A DNA stretch of 64,000 bases from assembly GCF_003385895.1 (NCBI RefSeq), contig NZ_QRDQ01000007.1:310001-374000 (forward strand). The letters run 5' to 3'. Of this stretch, positions 24,640 to 34,381 are shown in pieces; the first letter of the stretch is position 1, and each line of letters starts with the position of its first letter. This DNA is from Flavobacterium cutihirudinis (GTDB lineage: Bacteria; Bacteroidota; Bacteroidia; Flavobacteriales; Flavobacteriaceae). The position numbers were made by a program, and so were the translations under genes. Below the pieces are notes generated by a model that was not told the DNA's origin, did not search any database, and worked only from the letters and a program-made list of their open reading frames with translations.

Positions 24640-26556
24640 ATGAGAGAATTTTTAACGTTTTTTCTTGTCTTTATTTTGTCTTTTAACAAAATAACTGCAC
24701 AAGATTCATTTATCGAGCACAAAATTCAAAAGGGAGAAACCGCTTATTTTATAGCCCAAAAATACAAGGTTTCGGTAGATGAAATCTACAAACTCAATCC
24801 CGAATCACAGAGCGGAATCAAAGACAACCAGATTATTAAGATTCCGGTTCATTCTTCAGAAAAACCAAAAACAGAGCAACAAATTACTCACATTGTTGGT
24901 GAAAAAGAAACTCTTTACGGTTTATCAAAAAAATATCATGTTTCTCAGGAAGCACTTCAGGAAGCCAATAAAGAAATTCTTGCCAGCGGACTTCAAGTTG
25001 GTCAGGAATTAGTAATTCCGCAAAATGATTCTAATTCTGCTAAAGCTGAAAATACAAATACTTCAAAAACTTCACATCTTGTTTTAGCCAAAGAATCTTT
25101 ATTCAGCATTGCCAGACAGTATAATGTTTCGGTTCAGGATTTGGAAAACCTTAATAAAGAAATTTTGGTTAACGGTTTGCAAATCGGACAAACTATCGCA
25201 ATCCCAAATAAAAGAAAAACTTTGGATGGAAGAGTTCGTGTAATTAATCAGGAAACCATTTTTCATGTGGTTGAACCAAAGGAAACTAAATTCTCGATTT
25301 CTAAAAAATACGGAATTTCGATCGATCAATTGGAATCTCAAAATCCTGAGATCGTAAATGGATTGGTTGTTGGAAATAAATTGGCCATCAATACAAAAGA
25401 AATCAAACCTTCAAACGAAAGTGAAGAATTGATGTTGGCTTTAGCCGAGAAACAAGTTGTAGTCGAAAAAACAAAAGCCAAAACGGTTGAAATTGATGAC
25501 TTGAAAGATCGATTGGTTATTCAGAAAGAAATGAATCAGAAGATTATAAAAATTAATGATCTGAAAGTGAATCTGAATGATATGAATGGTTCTAAAGAAA
25601 ATTCGGTTGAGAAACTGAGATTGGTTTTAGAAGCAAATAAAAATGTTCAGGATATTTTGATGGCTAAATTAGATTCTTTGGTAAATACAATGAATAATGA
25701 TTTGGTTGAATTAAAGCGAATGGATGTTTTGAATGTAGACGAATCAAAACGTTTGGAAAAACAATCGTACGAAAGTATCGGAAAAACGAGTGAATTGTCT
25801 TCGCAATTGAAAAAAGAATTGGCAGAAAACCGAAAAGCATATGCCGGTTTGATGAATAAAGTGGAGAAAATTGCTGTTGAAGAAAATCAGGAATACAAGA
25901 AGAAAATCCGCGAAAGCGAGAAAAATAATAATGTCGCTTCAATACAGCAACGTCTTTCTTTAGAAGAAATAAAACGCTACAAAATCGAGCAGGAGCAAGG
26001 TGATGCCCAAAATCAGCTTTTGATTGCTAAAATTGATTCATTGGATATTCAGAAAAAAATTGAAGTAAAGAGACACATCAGCAAAGCTTCTTATTATAGT
26101 ATGGAAGCCAGAAAATTTGATGATAAACTGGCTTTGGTAAAATTGAAAAAGTATCAGGATGAGGCGATTAAAAAACAAAGCAAAACGGGAACTTCTGAAA
26201 CTCCAAAAGCAGTCTCACTTGAAGAAATGAAACGCGAATTGGAAGAAAATCCGCTTAAAACAGGTAAAACGGTCAAAGTGGAAGTTTTTGATAATCTTAA
26301 AGAAGTTTCAAACGGGTATTACTTAGTTTTAGGTATATTTACAGACGCAACACTCAGAGATAAGCTGATTATGAAACTTATTGATTCTGGTGATTTTAAC
26401 GCAAGTTTCTTTTTCAATATTAATAGTCTTTCTTACTATGTCTACTCGGATAAGTTTGAAAACATGGAAGAAGTTTTATACAAATGCAAGAAAAAGGAAG
26501 AAGATGAGTTATATAAAGAGATTAGTATTGCTAAGGTCGAAATTGATCTCAGATAA
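24640..26556 (+). CDS. Four-LysM coiled-coil protein with SPOR-like end
   Basis: 638 aa, exported (hydrophobic 3-19, cleavage near ITAQ). Four LysM domains in the first 250 residues (each with a KxET or GExxY start and a VGQxLxIP end) bind peptidoglycan or related glycans. Residues about 260-530 are a long Lys/Glu-rich coiled coil. The end (about 545-638, GYYLVLGIFTDATLRDKLIMKL) resembles a SPOR domain, which binds denuded glycan strands at division sites. Likely a periplasmic cell-wall or division protein. The next gene is a second four-LysM protein. Confidence 0.8.
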   Translation: MREFLTFFLVFILSFNKITAQDSFIEHKIQKGETAYFIAQKYKVSVDEIYKLNPESQSGIKDNQIIKIPVHSSEKPKTEQQITHIVGEKETLYGLSKKYHVSQEALQEANKEILASGLQVGQELVIPQNDSNSAKAENTNTSKTSHLVLAKESLFSIARQYNVSVQDLENLNKEILVNGLQIGQTIAIPNKRKTLDGRVRVINQETIFHVVEPKETKFSISKKYGISIDQLESQNPEIVNGLVVGNKLAINTKEIKPSNESEELMLALAEKQVVVEKTKAKTVEIDDLKDRLVIQKEMNQKIIKINDLKVNLNDMNGSKENSVEKLRLVLEANKNVQDILMAKLDSLVNTMNNDLVELKRMDVLNVDESKRLEKQSYESIGKTSELSSQLKKELAENRKAYAGLMNKVEKIAVEENQEYKKKIRESEKNNNVASIQQRLSLEEIKRYKIEQEQGDAQNQLLIAKIDSLDIQKKIEVKRHISKASYYSMEARKFDDKLALVKLKKYQDEAIKKQSKTGTSETPKAVSLEEMKRELEENPLKTGKTVKVEVFDNLKEVSNGYYLVLGIFTDATLRDKLIMKLIDSGDFNASFFFNINSLSYYVYSDKFENMEEVLYKCKKKEEDELYKEISIAKVEIDLR

Positions 26557-26651
26557 TTTTGGGATGCTATTAACAATGGCCTGAATCTTGCTTTGATAAA
26601 AAATTAGTAACTTGTTTTTGAATTAAAAATTAAATTGTTTTTAGCCATATT

Positions 26652-28751
26652 ATGAAGTATTTTTCAACATTATTGTTTCTCGTTTTTTTTGTAACCTGTT
26701 CTGCTTTTTCACAGGAAAAGGTAGTAAAATATACAGTTACAGGTGGAGAAACGATAAACCAGATTGCCTTAAAATTTAAAGTAACGCCGTATGATATTTA
26801 TGCATTAAATCCGGATGCGAGAAACGGAATAAAGCCTAATACGGTTTTGCTAATTCCTTCCAGCGGTAGTAAAACTGCGGTTAAAACTTCTGAAACAGCT
26901 GTCGCAAAATCATCTGCAAATTCTAAAGATATTGTTCATGAAGTGCAGCCAAAAGAAACTTTTTATAGTATTGAACATAAATACGGAATTTCGGATGAAG
27001 CCTTAAAAGCTGCGAATCCTTTTTTAGAAAAAGATGGTGTTCAGATTGGACAAAAATTGGTAATTCCGGCAAAAGGTTCAAGTCCTAAAGCTGCGGTTGT
27101 AGCTACAAAACCGGCTAAAAGTGCCGCGCAGGAAAAATATGTTTTTCATGACGTGCAGCCAAAAGAGACAAAATTTGGTATTGCAAAACAATACAATATG
27201 AGTGTTGAAGAATTGGAAAAAAGAAATCCGGAAATTGTTGCAAATCTTCCTGTTGGATATCGATTAACAATTAAAGGAACTGCACCTAAAACGGAAACTG
27301 CTCCAATTGCAAATACTGCAAAACCTACAGAAACTAAAAAAGTGACTGAAACTCCTAAAAAAGGAACAACTTATATGGAGTATCAGGTAAAACCGAAAGA
27401 GACTTTTTATAGTTTAGGAAGAACTTTTCACTTGACGCAAGAAGAATTAACAGCTTTAAATCCTTCACTTTCTGAAGGTGTAAAAGAAGGAATGGTTTTA
27501 AAAGTTCCGACAGGATATTTGGCACCACAACCAATTATTCCTCAGGCACAACCAATTGAAACTGTCGCTGAAAAAACAATTGAAAAACAACAAGAAGCGC
27601 CAAGCGGAATCAAAATTGTTGATAAAGTAAAATCTGAAACTGTTTCTGCATCTCCTGAAATAGTGGAGCTGACAAAGAAAAGAGGGCAAACGGATCGTCA
27701 GAAAGTGGTTTTGTTGTTGCCATTTAATTTGGCTAAAATGCAAAATGATACGACCAGCAGCACTACGAGAATTAAAAATGATAAGTTTTTGAATATGACG
27801 CTGGATTTTTATTCGGGAGCTATGATGGCAATTGACTCGGCTAAAACCTTAAAACTCCCAATTGATGTCGCTATTTATGATTCTGGTGAGACAAAAACGA
27901 CATCAAATGTTTCAAGTCTGATTGCTCAGAATAAACTCCAAAATGCGAATGCAGTTATAGGACCATTTTATCAAAATAATGCTGAAGCAACTGCAAATTC
28001 ATTGCGTTTATATAATGTTCCAGTTATTTCGCCATTATCAAAAGATGCTGCAAACCCGATTGATAATTTATATCAAACTATTCCATCTGCAGATGTAATT
28101 CGAAATTCGGTTTTCGATTATATGCGTGCCAAAAATGGAAATATCGTAGCGGTGGTCGACAAGAAAAAGGAATCGGTTGTTAATTATATTAAACAAAATC
28201 AAAAAGGAGTTGTTTTTGCTGCATTAACAGAAACCGGAGGTTTGGATGTTGCAAATCTTAAAAGTTTATTGTTGCCAGGCCGCATGAATTATGTTGTAAT
28301 GGAAACCGGTAATACAGCAATGGTGAAAGCGACAATAAAAGCTTTGCTTGATGCTCAAAAATCATGTCAGGTGCAATTGGTTATTTTGGAACCAAATAGT
28401 ACTTTAGATACAGACGAGATCAGTTTTGATAATTTAATTAAACTGAAATTAATGTATCCTTCGGTAACGCGCGAAAGTGACGAACCGGCAGTTCAGATTT
28501 TCGACAAAGAGTATCGATTGAAAAATAAAGTAAATCCGAATGCTTATGCAACCAAAGGATTTGATGTAACGTTTGATACAATGATGCGTTTAGTGCAGGG
28601 AAAAACTTTTCAGGAAACTGCAGATTTGATGACAACGGAACAAGTGGATAATAAATTTCAATATTATAAAAAAGAAGATGGAGGACACGCAAACAAAGGT
28701 GTTTACATTTTATATTACGATACAGATTTAACTTTAAAAGTAGCAAATTAA
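26652..28751 (+). CDS. LysM protein with periplasmic-binding-like domain
   Basis: 699 aa. Signal peptide (cleavage near SAFSQ). Four LysM domains (about 25-290) with Ala/Lys/Thr/Pro linkers, then a type 1 periplasmic binding protein-like domain (about 350-690: KVVLLLPFNLAKM, YSGAMMAIDSAK, NAVIGPFYQNNAEA, NVPVISPLSKD). That layout recalls LpoA-type activators of cell-wall enzymes joined to LysM, but a solute-binding role is possible. It overlaps the following OsmC start by one base. Confidence 0.82.
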   Translation: MKYFSTLLFLVFFVTCSAFSQEKVVKYTVTGGETINQIALKFKVTPYDIYALNPDARNGIKPNTVLLIPSSGSKTAVKTSETAVAKSSANSKDIVHEVQPKETFYSIEHKYGISDEALKAANPFLEKDGVQIGQKLVIPAKGSSPKAAVVATKPAKSAAQEKYVFHDVQPKETKFGIAKQYNMSVEELEKRNPEIVANLPVGYRLTIKGTAPKTETAPIANTAKPTETKKVTETPKKGTTYMEYQVKPKETFYSLGRTFHLTQEELTALNPSLSEGVKEGMVLKVPTGYLAPQPIIPQAQPIETVAEKTIEKQQEAPSGIKIVDKVKSETVSASPEIVELTKKRGQTDRQKVVLLLPFNLAKMQNDTTSSTTRIKNDKFLNMTLDFYSGAMMAIDSAKTLKLPIDVAIYDSGETKTTSNVSSLIAQNKLQNANAVIGPFYQNNAEATANSLRLYNVPVISPLSKDAANPIDNLYQTIPSADVIRNSVFDYMRAKNGNIVAVVDKKKESVVNYIKQNQKGVVFAALTETGGLDVANLKSLLLPGRMNYVVMETGNTAMVKATIKALLDAQKSCQVQLVILEPNSTLDTDEISFDNLIKLKLMYPSVTRESDEPAVQIFDKEYRLKNKVNPNAYATKGFDVTFDTMMRLVQGKTFQETADLMTTEQVDNKFQYYKKEDGGHANKGVYILYYDTDLTLKVAN

Positions 28752-29152
28752 TGACATCAAAAGTAACCTATTTAGGCGATTTAAGAACAAGTTCAATTCA
28801 CGTGCAATCTGGAAGCGAAATCATTTCAGATGCACCAGTAGATAACAACGGAAAAGGCGAGGCTTTTTCTCCAACCGATACCGTTGCAAATGCTTTAGCA
28901 AGCTGTATGATGACTATAATGGGAATTAAAGCTCGTGACATGCAAGTAGATTTTGTTGGTTCTACTGCCGAAGTAACTAAAATTATGAATGCCGAACCAA
29001 GAAGAATTGGAGCAATAGAAATTGTTTTCGAAATGAATGGTGTTGCGGATGAAAAAAGCAGAACGATTTTAGAACGCGCCGCAATGACTTGCCCGGTGTT
29101 TTTAAGTTTAAGCAGTGAAATCGAAAAGAAAATTACTTTCAACTGGAATTAA
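28751..29152 (+). CDS. OsmC family peroxidase-like protein
   Basis: 133 aa, cytoplasmic. OsmC fold with the two conserved cysteines: ALASCMMTIMG and RAAMTCPVFLSL. Members reduce organic hydroperoxides using thiols. The ATG shares its A with the upstream TAA stop (TAATG), so translation is coupled to the LysM gene. A terminator follows. Confidence 0.9.
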   Translation: MTSKVTYLGDLRTSSIHVQSGSEIISDAPVDNNGKGEAFSPTDTVANALASCMMTIMGIKARDMQVDFVGSTAEVTKIMNAEPRRIGAIEIVFEMNGVADEKSRTILERAAMTCPVFLSLSSEIEKKITFNWN

Positions 29153-29171
29153 TTTTTTAATCAAAATAATA

Positions 29172-29199
29172 AAAACCATCTGATTTGTCAGATGGTTTT
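29172..29199 (+). terminator. Terminator after the OsmC gene
   Basis: AAAACCATCTGA pairs with TCAGATGGTTTT around a short loop and runs into T. Confidence 0.88.
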
Positions 29200-29224
29200 T
29201 TTGTTTTACGAAAGGCCTAAAATA

Positions 29225-29258
29225 GACAAGAGAGCAACAACTACTTTGCTCTCTTGTC
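29225..29258 (-). terminator. Hairpin at the 3' end of the GH109 unit
   Basis: A 13-bp perfect stem GACAAGAGAGCAA with TTGCTCTCTTGTC, 24 bp after the GH109 stop. The T-run on the minus strand is weak (ATTTTA), so it may be a processing or stabilising hairpin. Confidence 0.65.
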
Positions 29259-29281
29259 CCTTTTCAACTAACCAATAATAT

Positions 29282-30661
29282 TTATTCTGAAAATTCTAAT
29301 TTTTGTAATTTATTCCATCCTCCACGTGTGAAATCTGGAATTTCTACCGGTGCAGAATTATTGTCTAAAGAGATTTCAGTTAATGGACCTAAACAAGACC
29401 ATTCTGCTAAATCATAAACATCCATATCTAGAGGAAGTCCTTTTTGAAGACAGTGAATTAAACGGTAATCCATAATGAAGTCCATTCCACCGTGTCCACC
29501 AACTTTTTTAGCTTGCTCTTCGATACCTTTAGCAATTGGGTGTTTGTATTTTTCCATCAAAGCTTTTTTAACTTCTTCAGGAACAAACGAGTGTGCGCTT
29601 AATTTTTCGTGATTTGGTTTTACATCATCACTTAATTCTTTTCCATCCAAAGCATAACCTTCTAAAGGATATTTGTTTGCAAAACCTTTAGTACCGCTTA
29701 ATTGATACATTCTGCTGTATGGACGAGGAGAAGTAACATCGTGCTGAATTTGGATTGTTTTTCCGTTTTCAGTACGAATCATTGTCATTGTGTGATCTCC
29801 ATTTCTGAAATCTTTAACTTCCTGTCCTGATTTTTCTTTGATATAAGCAGGATTTCCAACTGCTTTTGTATCCATAGAAACAAGGAAATTCATTTTATCA
29901 CCACGGTGGATATTTAAGGCCTGACACGCTGGCCCCATACCATGTGTCGCATAAATATCACCGCGATGTTTTATGTTATAATCCATTCTCCAGTTGTTCC
30001 AGTATTCTCCCCAAAAAGGCTGTAAACCGTGAATGTAAGAACCTTCTGCATGAAGAATTTCTCCAAATAAACCTTGCTGAGCCATGTTTAAAGTCGTCAA
30101 TTCGAAGAAATCGTAAACACAGTTTTCCAACTGCATACAATGTTTTCTTGTTTTTTCTGACGTATCAATAAGTTCCCAGATTTCTTTCATTGTCAAAGCT
30201 CCAGGTACTTCAATTGCTACGTGTTTTCCGTCTTTCATAGCCTGAACACCAATAACGGCATGGTGTAACCAGTCTGTAGCAACGTATACTAAATCTACGT
30301 TTGGCAACGCTGTTACTTTTCTCCATGCATTTTCATCACCATAAAATTCTTGCGCTTTTGGGAAACCTGCTTTAGTTAAAATTTCATTGGCACTTGCAGT
30401 ATTTTCCTGTTTCATATCGCAAAGCGCAACAATTTCTACACCCGGAATATGTGTCATACGCTCTACAGCTCCCGGACCGCGCATTCCTAAACCGATAAAG
30501 GCAATACGAACAGTTGGAATCGCTGGAGCAGCCAAACGTAAAACATCGGTTTGACCTTTAGGACGCGATGGAGTTTTTGTTTTAATCATTTGTGCAGATG
30601 CAAGTGTTCCAAACAGCATAATGCAAGTGGCGAAAATGATTTTAAAATTAATGGTTTTCAT
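29282..30661 (-). CDS. GH109-type NAD-dependent alpha-N-acetylgalactosaminidase
   Basis: 459 aa from the ATG at 30661, chosen over one 18 codons upstream because it gives a clean signal peptide (cleavage near ASAQ). Gfo/Idh/MocA fold: NAD-binding GLGMRG (57-62), then the GH109 pattern ENCVYD, GEILHAEGSYIHGLQP, YATHGMGP (His240 at the place of the catalytic His), and GHGGMDF near the end. GH109 enzymes remove terminal alpha-GalNAc, as in blood group A antigen, through an NAD redox cycle. It ends the DUF3472-GH109 unit driven by the LacI-type cassette at 32280-32363. Confidence 0.88.
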   Translation of the reverse strand: MKTINFKIIFATCIMLFGTLASAQMIKTKTPSRPKGQTDVLRLAAPAIPTVRIAFIGLGMRGPGAVERMTHIPGVEIVALCDMKQENTASANEILTKAGFPKAQEFYGDENAWRKVTALPNVDLVYVATDWLHHAVIGVQAMKDGKHVAIEVPGALTMKEIWELIDTSEKTRKHCMQLENCVYDFFELTTLNMAQQGLFGEILHAEGSYIHGLQPFWGEYWNNWRMDYNIKHRGDIYATHGMGPACQALNIHRGDKMNFLVSMDTKAVGNPAYIKEKSGQEVKDFRNGDHTMTMIRTENGKTIQIQHDVTSPRPYSRMYQLSGTKGFANKYPLEGYALDGKELSDDVKPNHEKLSAHSFVPEEVKKALMEKYKHPIAKGIEEQAKKVGGHGGMDFIMDYRLIHCLQKGLPLDMDVYDLAEWSCLGPLTEISLDNNSAPVEIPDFTRGGWNKLQKLEFSE

Positions 30662-30741
30662 AGTTAACTTGTTTTTAAAAGATTTTTGATAATCCGGATT
30701 CGGATTATCGGTCATTAGAATTTTTATTGTTTTATGGTGCT

Positions 30742-32061
30742 TTATGGTAAATTAGAAAAATCTATTACTGGTTTTTTATTAGTCAGAGGTCTCGTAAATG
30801 TAGTTTTTGGGATAGTAAAATCGTTAAAAAAACCTCCATTCTTTAAGTAAAAGAAACCGTTTTCAGTTCCGCCTGAAAAATCCATTCGGTATTCTTTTGC
30901 TCCTGTGTTGTCGTTGGTAAATCGGGCTGTATTGATTTCTGTCCAATTGCCTTTTTCATCACAAACCCATTGATTTCCAAATAAAACTTTACGAGATAAA
31001 TCGCCTTGTTCAGGAACAAAATTTTCTAAAAACGAGTGAAACCTTTTCAAATAAGTATTGGTTCCAGGACGTTTAAAACTTGCAATCAGCATCCATTTAT
31101 TTAATTCCGGAGCATAAAAATAGGCTGTGTATGTTGTTGTGTTATCTCCATTTGGAAGTCCTCTCAGCAAGAATTTATATGTATTTCCTGCTTTCCAGTT
31201 GTATTTTAAATAGCTTTGACCGCCAGAACCTTCATTTCCGAATTCTCCTGTATGAACATTTTCGCCTTTTTTAAGCATTTTTATTTTATGTGATTCCGGA
31301 ATACTTTTAGGATCATCAGTATCAAACGGACTCCAAACAGAAAATAATACTCTTCTTTCTGTTTTCGAATTCACCTGAATTCCGAAATAACCTTCACCAA
31401 AACCGTTTGCCATATAGTAAGAACCAATTTTGTCTTCATTTACAGGAACAGTAATTTCGTTGTAGTACCATTCAGCGTTTATACTTTCCGGAACAGGATA
31501 GTTTAGGTGAACAGATGGACCGCGACGTCCCCAATGATAAAAATTACCTTCGTTGTTTGGAACATAAGAAATTTTTCCGTCTGAATCGGTGCTTGAGATC
31601 GTAAGACGATTTATGGAAGGGAAAAGGTTTCCGCTTTTGCTAATGCCTTTAATTTTTAAAGCCACATAGCCTTCTTTGTCAATCTTCCAGCTCCCAACCT
31701 GAACGGCTTTTTTCGAATCAGTAAATTGTACTTTTTTTGATTCATTTTGAATTGAAAATTCAAGTTCAGATTTTCCAGAAACTTTAACCGATTCTTCTAC
31801 GGTGATTTGGAAAGTTCCCGGCTTTGAAACTCTGAAATAAACCGTGAAAAATTCCTTGGCATTTGTCCAGTTTTCAATTCCGTTATTTGTAATGGTTTTA
31901 CTGCCGTCAATATGTGTAGAACTATATGCATTTCCTGCAAGTGGCAAGGAAATTTCGGTTTGGATATTTTCTTTTCTGTTTTTTTCAACGAAAGAAGTAT
32001 CTTTTATAGGAGAAAAAGAAATTAGTGCTAAAGCAAGAAACAAGTATACTATTTTTTTCAT
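30742..32061 (-). CDS. DUF5077/DUF3472 secreted protein of the PUL
   Basis: 439 aa from the ATG at 32061; an upstream start 18 codons away lacks a proper signal peptide. Signal peptide about 1-19. An N-terminal beta-sandwich (about 25-150, AGNAYSSTHIDGSKTITNNG) fits DUF5077, and the main domain (about 165-435, with GRRGPSVHLNYPVPE, YFGIQVNSKTERRVLFSVWSP and FGNQWVCDEKGNW) fits DUF3472. Such proteins are common in PULs and look like carbohydrate-binding jelly rolls; enzymatic action is unproven. First gene of the unit with GH109 (80-bp gap). Confidence 0.78.
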   Translation of the reverse strand: MKKIVYLFLALALISFSPIKDTSFVEKNRKENIQTEISLPLAGNAYSSTHIDGSKTITNNGIENWTNAKEFFTVYFRVSKPGTFQITVEESVKVSGKSELEFSIQNESKKVQFTDSKKAVQVGSWKIDKEGYVALKIKGISKSGNLFPSINRLTISSTDSDGKISYVPNNEGNFYHWGRRGPSVHLNYPVPESINAEWYYNEITVPVNEDKIGSYYMANGFGEGYFGIQVNSKTERRVLFSVWSPFDTDDPKSIPESHKIKMLKKGENVHTGEFGNEGSGGQSYLKYNWKAGNTYKFLLRGLPNGDNTTTYTAYFYAPELNKWMLIASFKRPGTNTYLKRFHSFLENFVPEQGDLSRKVLFGNQWVCDEKGNWTEINTARFTNDNTGAKEYRMDFSGGTENGFFYLKNGGFFNDFTIPKTTFTRPLTNKKPVIDFSNLP

Positions 32062-32103
32062 TTGATTGATGGTTCGTTCTTTTATTACTTTTTTTTTGAA
32101 ATT

Positions 32104-32130
32104 CCTCTCTAACAAACCAAATTAGAGAGG
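32104..32130 (-). other. Leader hairpin before DUF3472, matched by one before GH110
   Basis: CCTCTCTAA pairs with TTAGAGAGG (9 bp) around a 9-nt loop containing GGTT on the minus strand. It lies about 43 bp before the start codon, inside the predicted 5' leader. A near-identical hairpin is at 34321-34347. No T-run follows, so it is not a typical terminator. Confidence 0.7.
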
Positions 32131-32279
32131 TTTCAAAAAACAAAAACATAAATAATTATGATTTTTAATCTAATTCAATTTTTAAAATACTTTAATTTTT
32201 TTGTGTTTTAATCTGTTAATCAGATGGTTGAATTGTTATCTAATAGTAAAATGATTGATGGTTATTTGTTATTATTTAA

Positions 32280-32363
32280 CGAAACTATTGAATATATTTT
32301 GATTAACCAAGAAAAAACATAAAAAATGTGCTCGAACACACTAATTTTGTGTTCTCGAGCACA
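32280..32363 (-). promoter_or_regulatory. LacI-type double operator and promoter, copy 1
   Basis: Minus-strand order: TGTGCTCGAGAACA (32350-32363), 9 bp, TGTGTTCGAGCACA (32327-32340), 16 bp, TTG (32308-32310), 20 bp, TAGTTTCG (32280-32287). Each 14-mer is a near palindrome centred on CG, as expected for LacI-family sites; the centres are 23 bp apart. TAGTTTCG is one base off TANNTTTG. Transcription would start near 32275 with a leader of about 210 nt before DUF3472-GH109. The 369-bp gap 32062-32430 otherwise holds only the leader hairpin. Confidence 0.9.
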
Positions 32364-32430
32364 TTTTTTATCATCTTTGATTATTGGCTTATAATTAGAT
32401 GTGTATTATTTTTTAAACCTGATGCAGAAT

Positions 32431-34290
32431 TTAGTTTGGTTTTGCGATTTCAACACTTAATTCAGTATTCTTTAAGTTTAGTTCTGTAGGTTGCATTCCT
32501 TTAAGAAGAATATTTTTTCCTAATACATCTTTTCCAATTTTGTTTCCGCTAATTTCTACGTTTTTGCAGGCTTCAATCCTAAAGTTATATTTTTCAGGAT
32601 ACCAAGGCGTAAAAGCAAAACTACGTTTGATAGTATTGTTTTTAAAACTTAAGCCATCTACAGAAACAGCATAAAGAATAGGGTAGTCTGAAGGGTTAAA
32701 ACTGTTATTCTCGATTTTTATATTTTTATGAAACGGCTGCATAGCATTTGGTGCCGGAATTTCAGGGTAAATACTAATAATTGCTTCACAAAATTGATAG
32801 TAAGAGGAATTACATGGAAATCTAAATTCATTGTTTTTGATGGTGATGTCTTTAACAGCACCACTTTCGTACCAATAATTAGCATCTCCCGCAATAAGAA
32901 TTGCCGAGCCACTAGTCTCAAAAACATTATTTGCTATTACTACTTTTCCCGGAGTAGATATTAAGTAACCTCGTGCACGATTGCTGCCCACAAAACAATT
33001 GGTAATTGTAGCATTTGGTGTCCAGCTTAGATTTTCCAGAACAAAATTAGCATCTATATCGGTCGGAATTTTTTCTTTGAATCGGATAATAAAATGATCA
33101 ACATCTAAAGGTTCAAAACTTGAAACAATTCCATAAGACATCGTATTCATTTCTTTCTTTTGAATAAAACCAACTTTATCTCCAACTACAGCCCATAATA
33201 ATCCGTGAGACATATTCTGTCCAAAGTTGCATTTTAGTGCATAATCATCTATTTTTTCCATTACTGGTACATATGTTCCGTGTATGTTAATAGGATCATC
33301 CATTAGACCTTGTGCATCGCAATTGTCTATTATGATTTCGCCCTTGCATCCCATAAAATGCAATCCATCATCATGACCACTCAGATAACGATTTTTTTTA
33401 GGATTTGGAATCATATTTACTTTTCTCATCTCTATATTTTCGCAGTATTGAGATAAAATTCCCAATCCGGAAGTGTGATACACATTAATATTCTCCAGTT
33501 TGGTGTTTTTGCTATGAAATAAAAACATTCCGGCGTGATCACGGGTTCCATGTCTTAAAATTAAAAAGTTTCCGACAGCGGGAGTTTTGGTAAATTTTCC
33601 TTTCATTAATACCAATCCTGGTTTTATCTCGCTATAAATTACGTTTTTTAAATCGCCTTTTACACATCCATTATCACCTGTGTTTGCTGGAATAATATGA
33701 TTTTTGTCAAACTCAATTAACCACGAACCTTCGGAAAGTGCCCAATTTTCCTTAGCACCTTCGCCCACAAAAGTCAAACCTTTTTCATGTATTTTATAAG
33801 GAGATTGAGTAATGTCAATTTTCATTAGAATATGATTTTCATCAGCTTCAATAATTTCGCTTTCAGATGTTAACGGAACATCCCAATCGATGTTTATATT
33901 CTTGATTGTGATGTTTTCTGCATTATCTAAAGTAAAAGGCTGAATATGTCCATGATACACAAAATCAGATTGCTGAGCGTCGATTGTAATGTTCTTTTTG
34001 TTTTTTATGAGAATGGCCAGTTTTCTGGTATCAGCATCATAAGTATTACTCTCATAATACGTTCTGTAATAGTTGGCATCTGGGAAGAAATCGTAACGGC
34101 CTTTTGGAAAAGTTATTTGCACTGATTCGTTTCCTAATCCTTCAATAAGTTGATTGACCTTAGCGGTTAAATTTTCTTTGGTATTAGCCAAAATACCATA
34201 ATCTTTTACATTAATTTTTTTAACCTTATTTTGAGCCGTGCAAATGGTTAAAAAAGAAAGTAAAATGGATGTTAAAAATATTTTTTTCAT
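32431..34290 (-). CDS. GH110-type alpha-1,3-galactosidase
   Basis: 619 aa with a signal peptide (cleavage near CTAQ). Right-handed parallel beta-helix with many N-I-T-I-K-N-I type rungs. The pattern GHDDGLHFMGCKG (about 305-317) and GLMDDPINIHGTYV (328-341) fits GH110, with acidic residues 307, 308, 331 and 332 as candidates for catalysis. GH110 removes alpha-1,3-linked galactose, as in blood group B or linear B antigens. Last gene of the long minus-strand operon, 91 bp after the M1 gene. Family is good; exact linkage specificity is inference. Confidence 0.83.
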   Translation of the reverse strand: MKKIFLTSILLSFLTICTAQNKVKKINVKDYGILANTKENLTAKVNQLIEGLGNESVQITFPKGRYDFFPDANYYRTYYESNTYDADTRKLAILIKNKKNITIDAQQSDFVYHGHIQPFTLDNAENITIKNINIDWDVPLTSESEIIEADENHILMKIDITQSPYKIHEKGLTFVGEGAKENWALSEGSWLIEFDKNHIIPANTGDNGCVKGDLKNVIYSEIKPGLVLMKGKFTKTPAVGNFLILRHGTRDHAGMFLFHSKNTKLENINVYHTSGLGILSQYCENIEMRKVNMIPNPKKNRYLSGHDDGLHFMGCKGEIIIDNCDAQGLMDDPINIHGTYVPVMEKIDDYALKCNFGQNMSHGLLWAVVGDKVGFIQKKEMNTMSYGIVSSFEPLDVDHFIIRFKEKIPTDIDANFVLENLSWTPNATITNCFVGSNRARGYLISTPGKVVIANNVFETSGSAILIAGDANYWYESGAVKDITIKNNEFRFPCNSSYYQFCEAIISIYPEIPAPNAMQPFHKNIKIENNSFNPSDYPILYAVSVDGLSFKNNTIKRSFAFTPWYPEKYNFRIEACKNVEISGNKIGKDVLGKNILLKGMQPTELNLKNTELSVEIAKPN

Positions 34291-34320
34291 TTTTAGTTGA
34301 GATTTTTAGTTAAAAAATAA

Positions 34321-34347
34321 CCTCTCTAATTAACCAGATTAGAGAGG
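34321..34347 (-). other. Leader hairpin before GH110
   Basis: A 10-bp stem CCTCTCTAAT with ATTAGAGAGG and a 7-nt loop (GGTT on the minus strand), 30 bp before the GH110 start. A T-run follows on the minus strand, so weak termination between the M1 and GH110 genes is possible. Confidence 0.7.
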
Positions 34348-34381
34348 TCTCAAAAACAAAACAGTTCAAAGGATTTACTAA

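Noticed and set aside
32321..32370. The operator pair at copy 1 as a rho-independent terminator for GH110
   Set aside because: The two palindromes can pair and are flanked by A and T runs, but the same pair occurs at copies 2 and 3 upstream of genes where no transcript needs ending, and copy 2 lacks the T-run. An operator explains all three.
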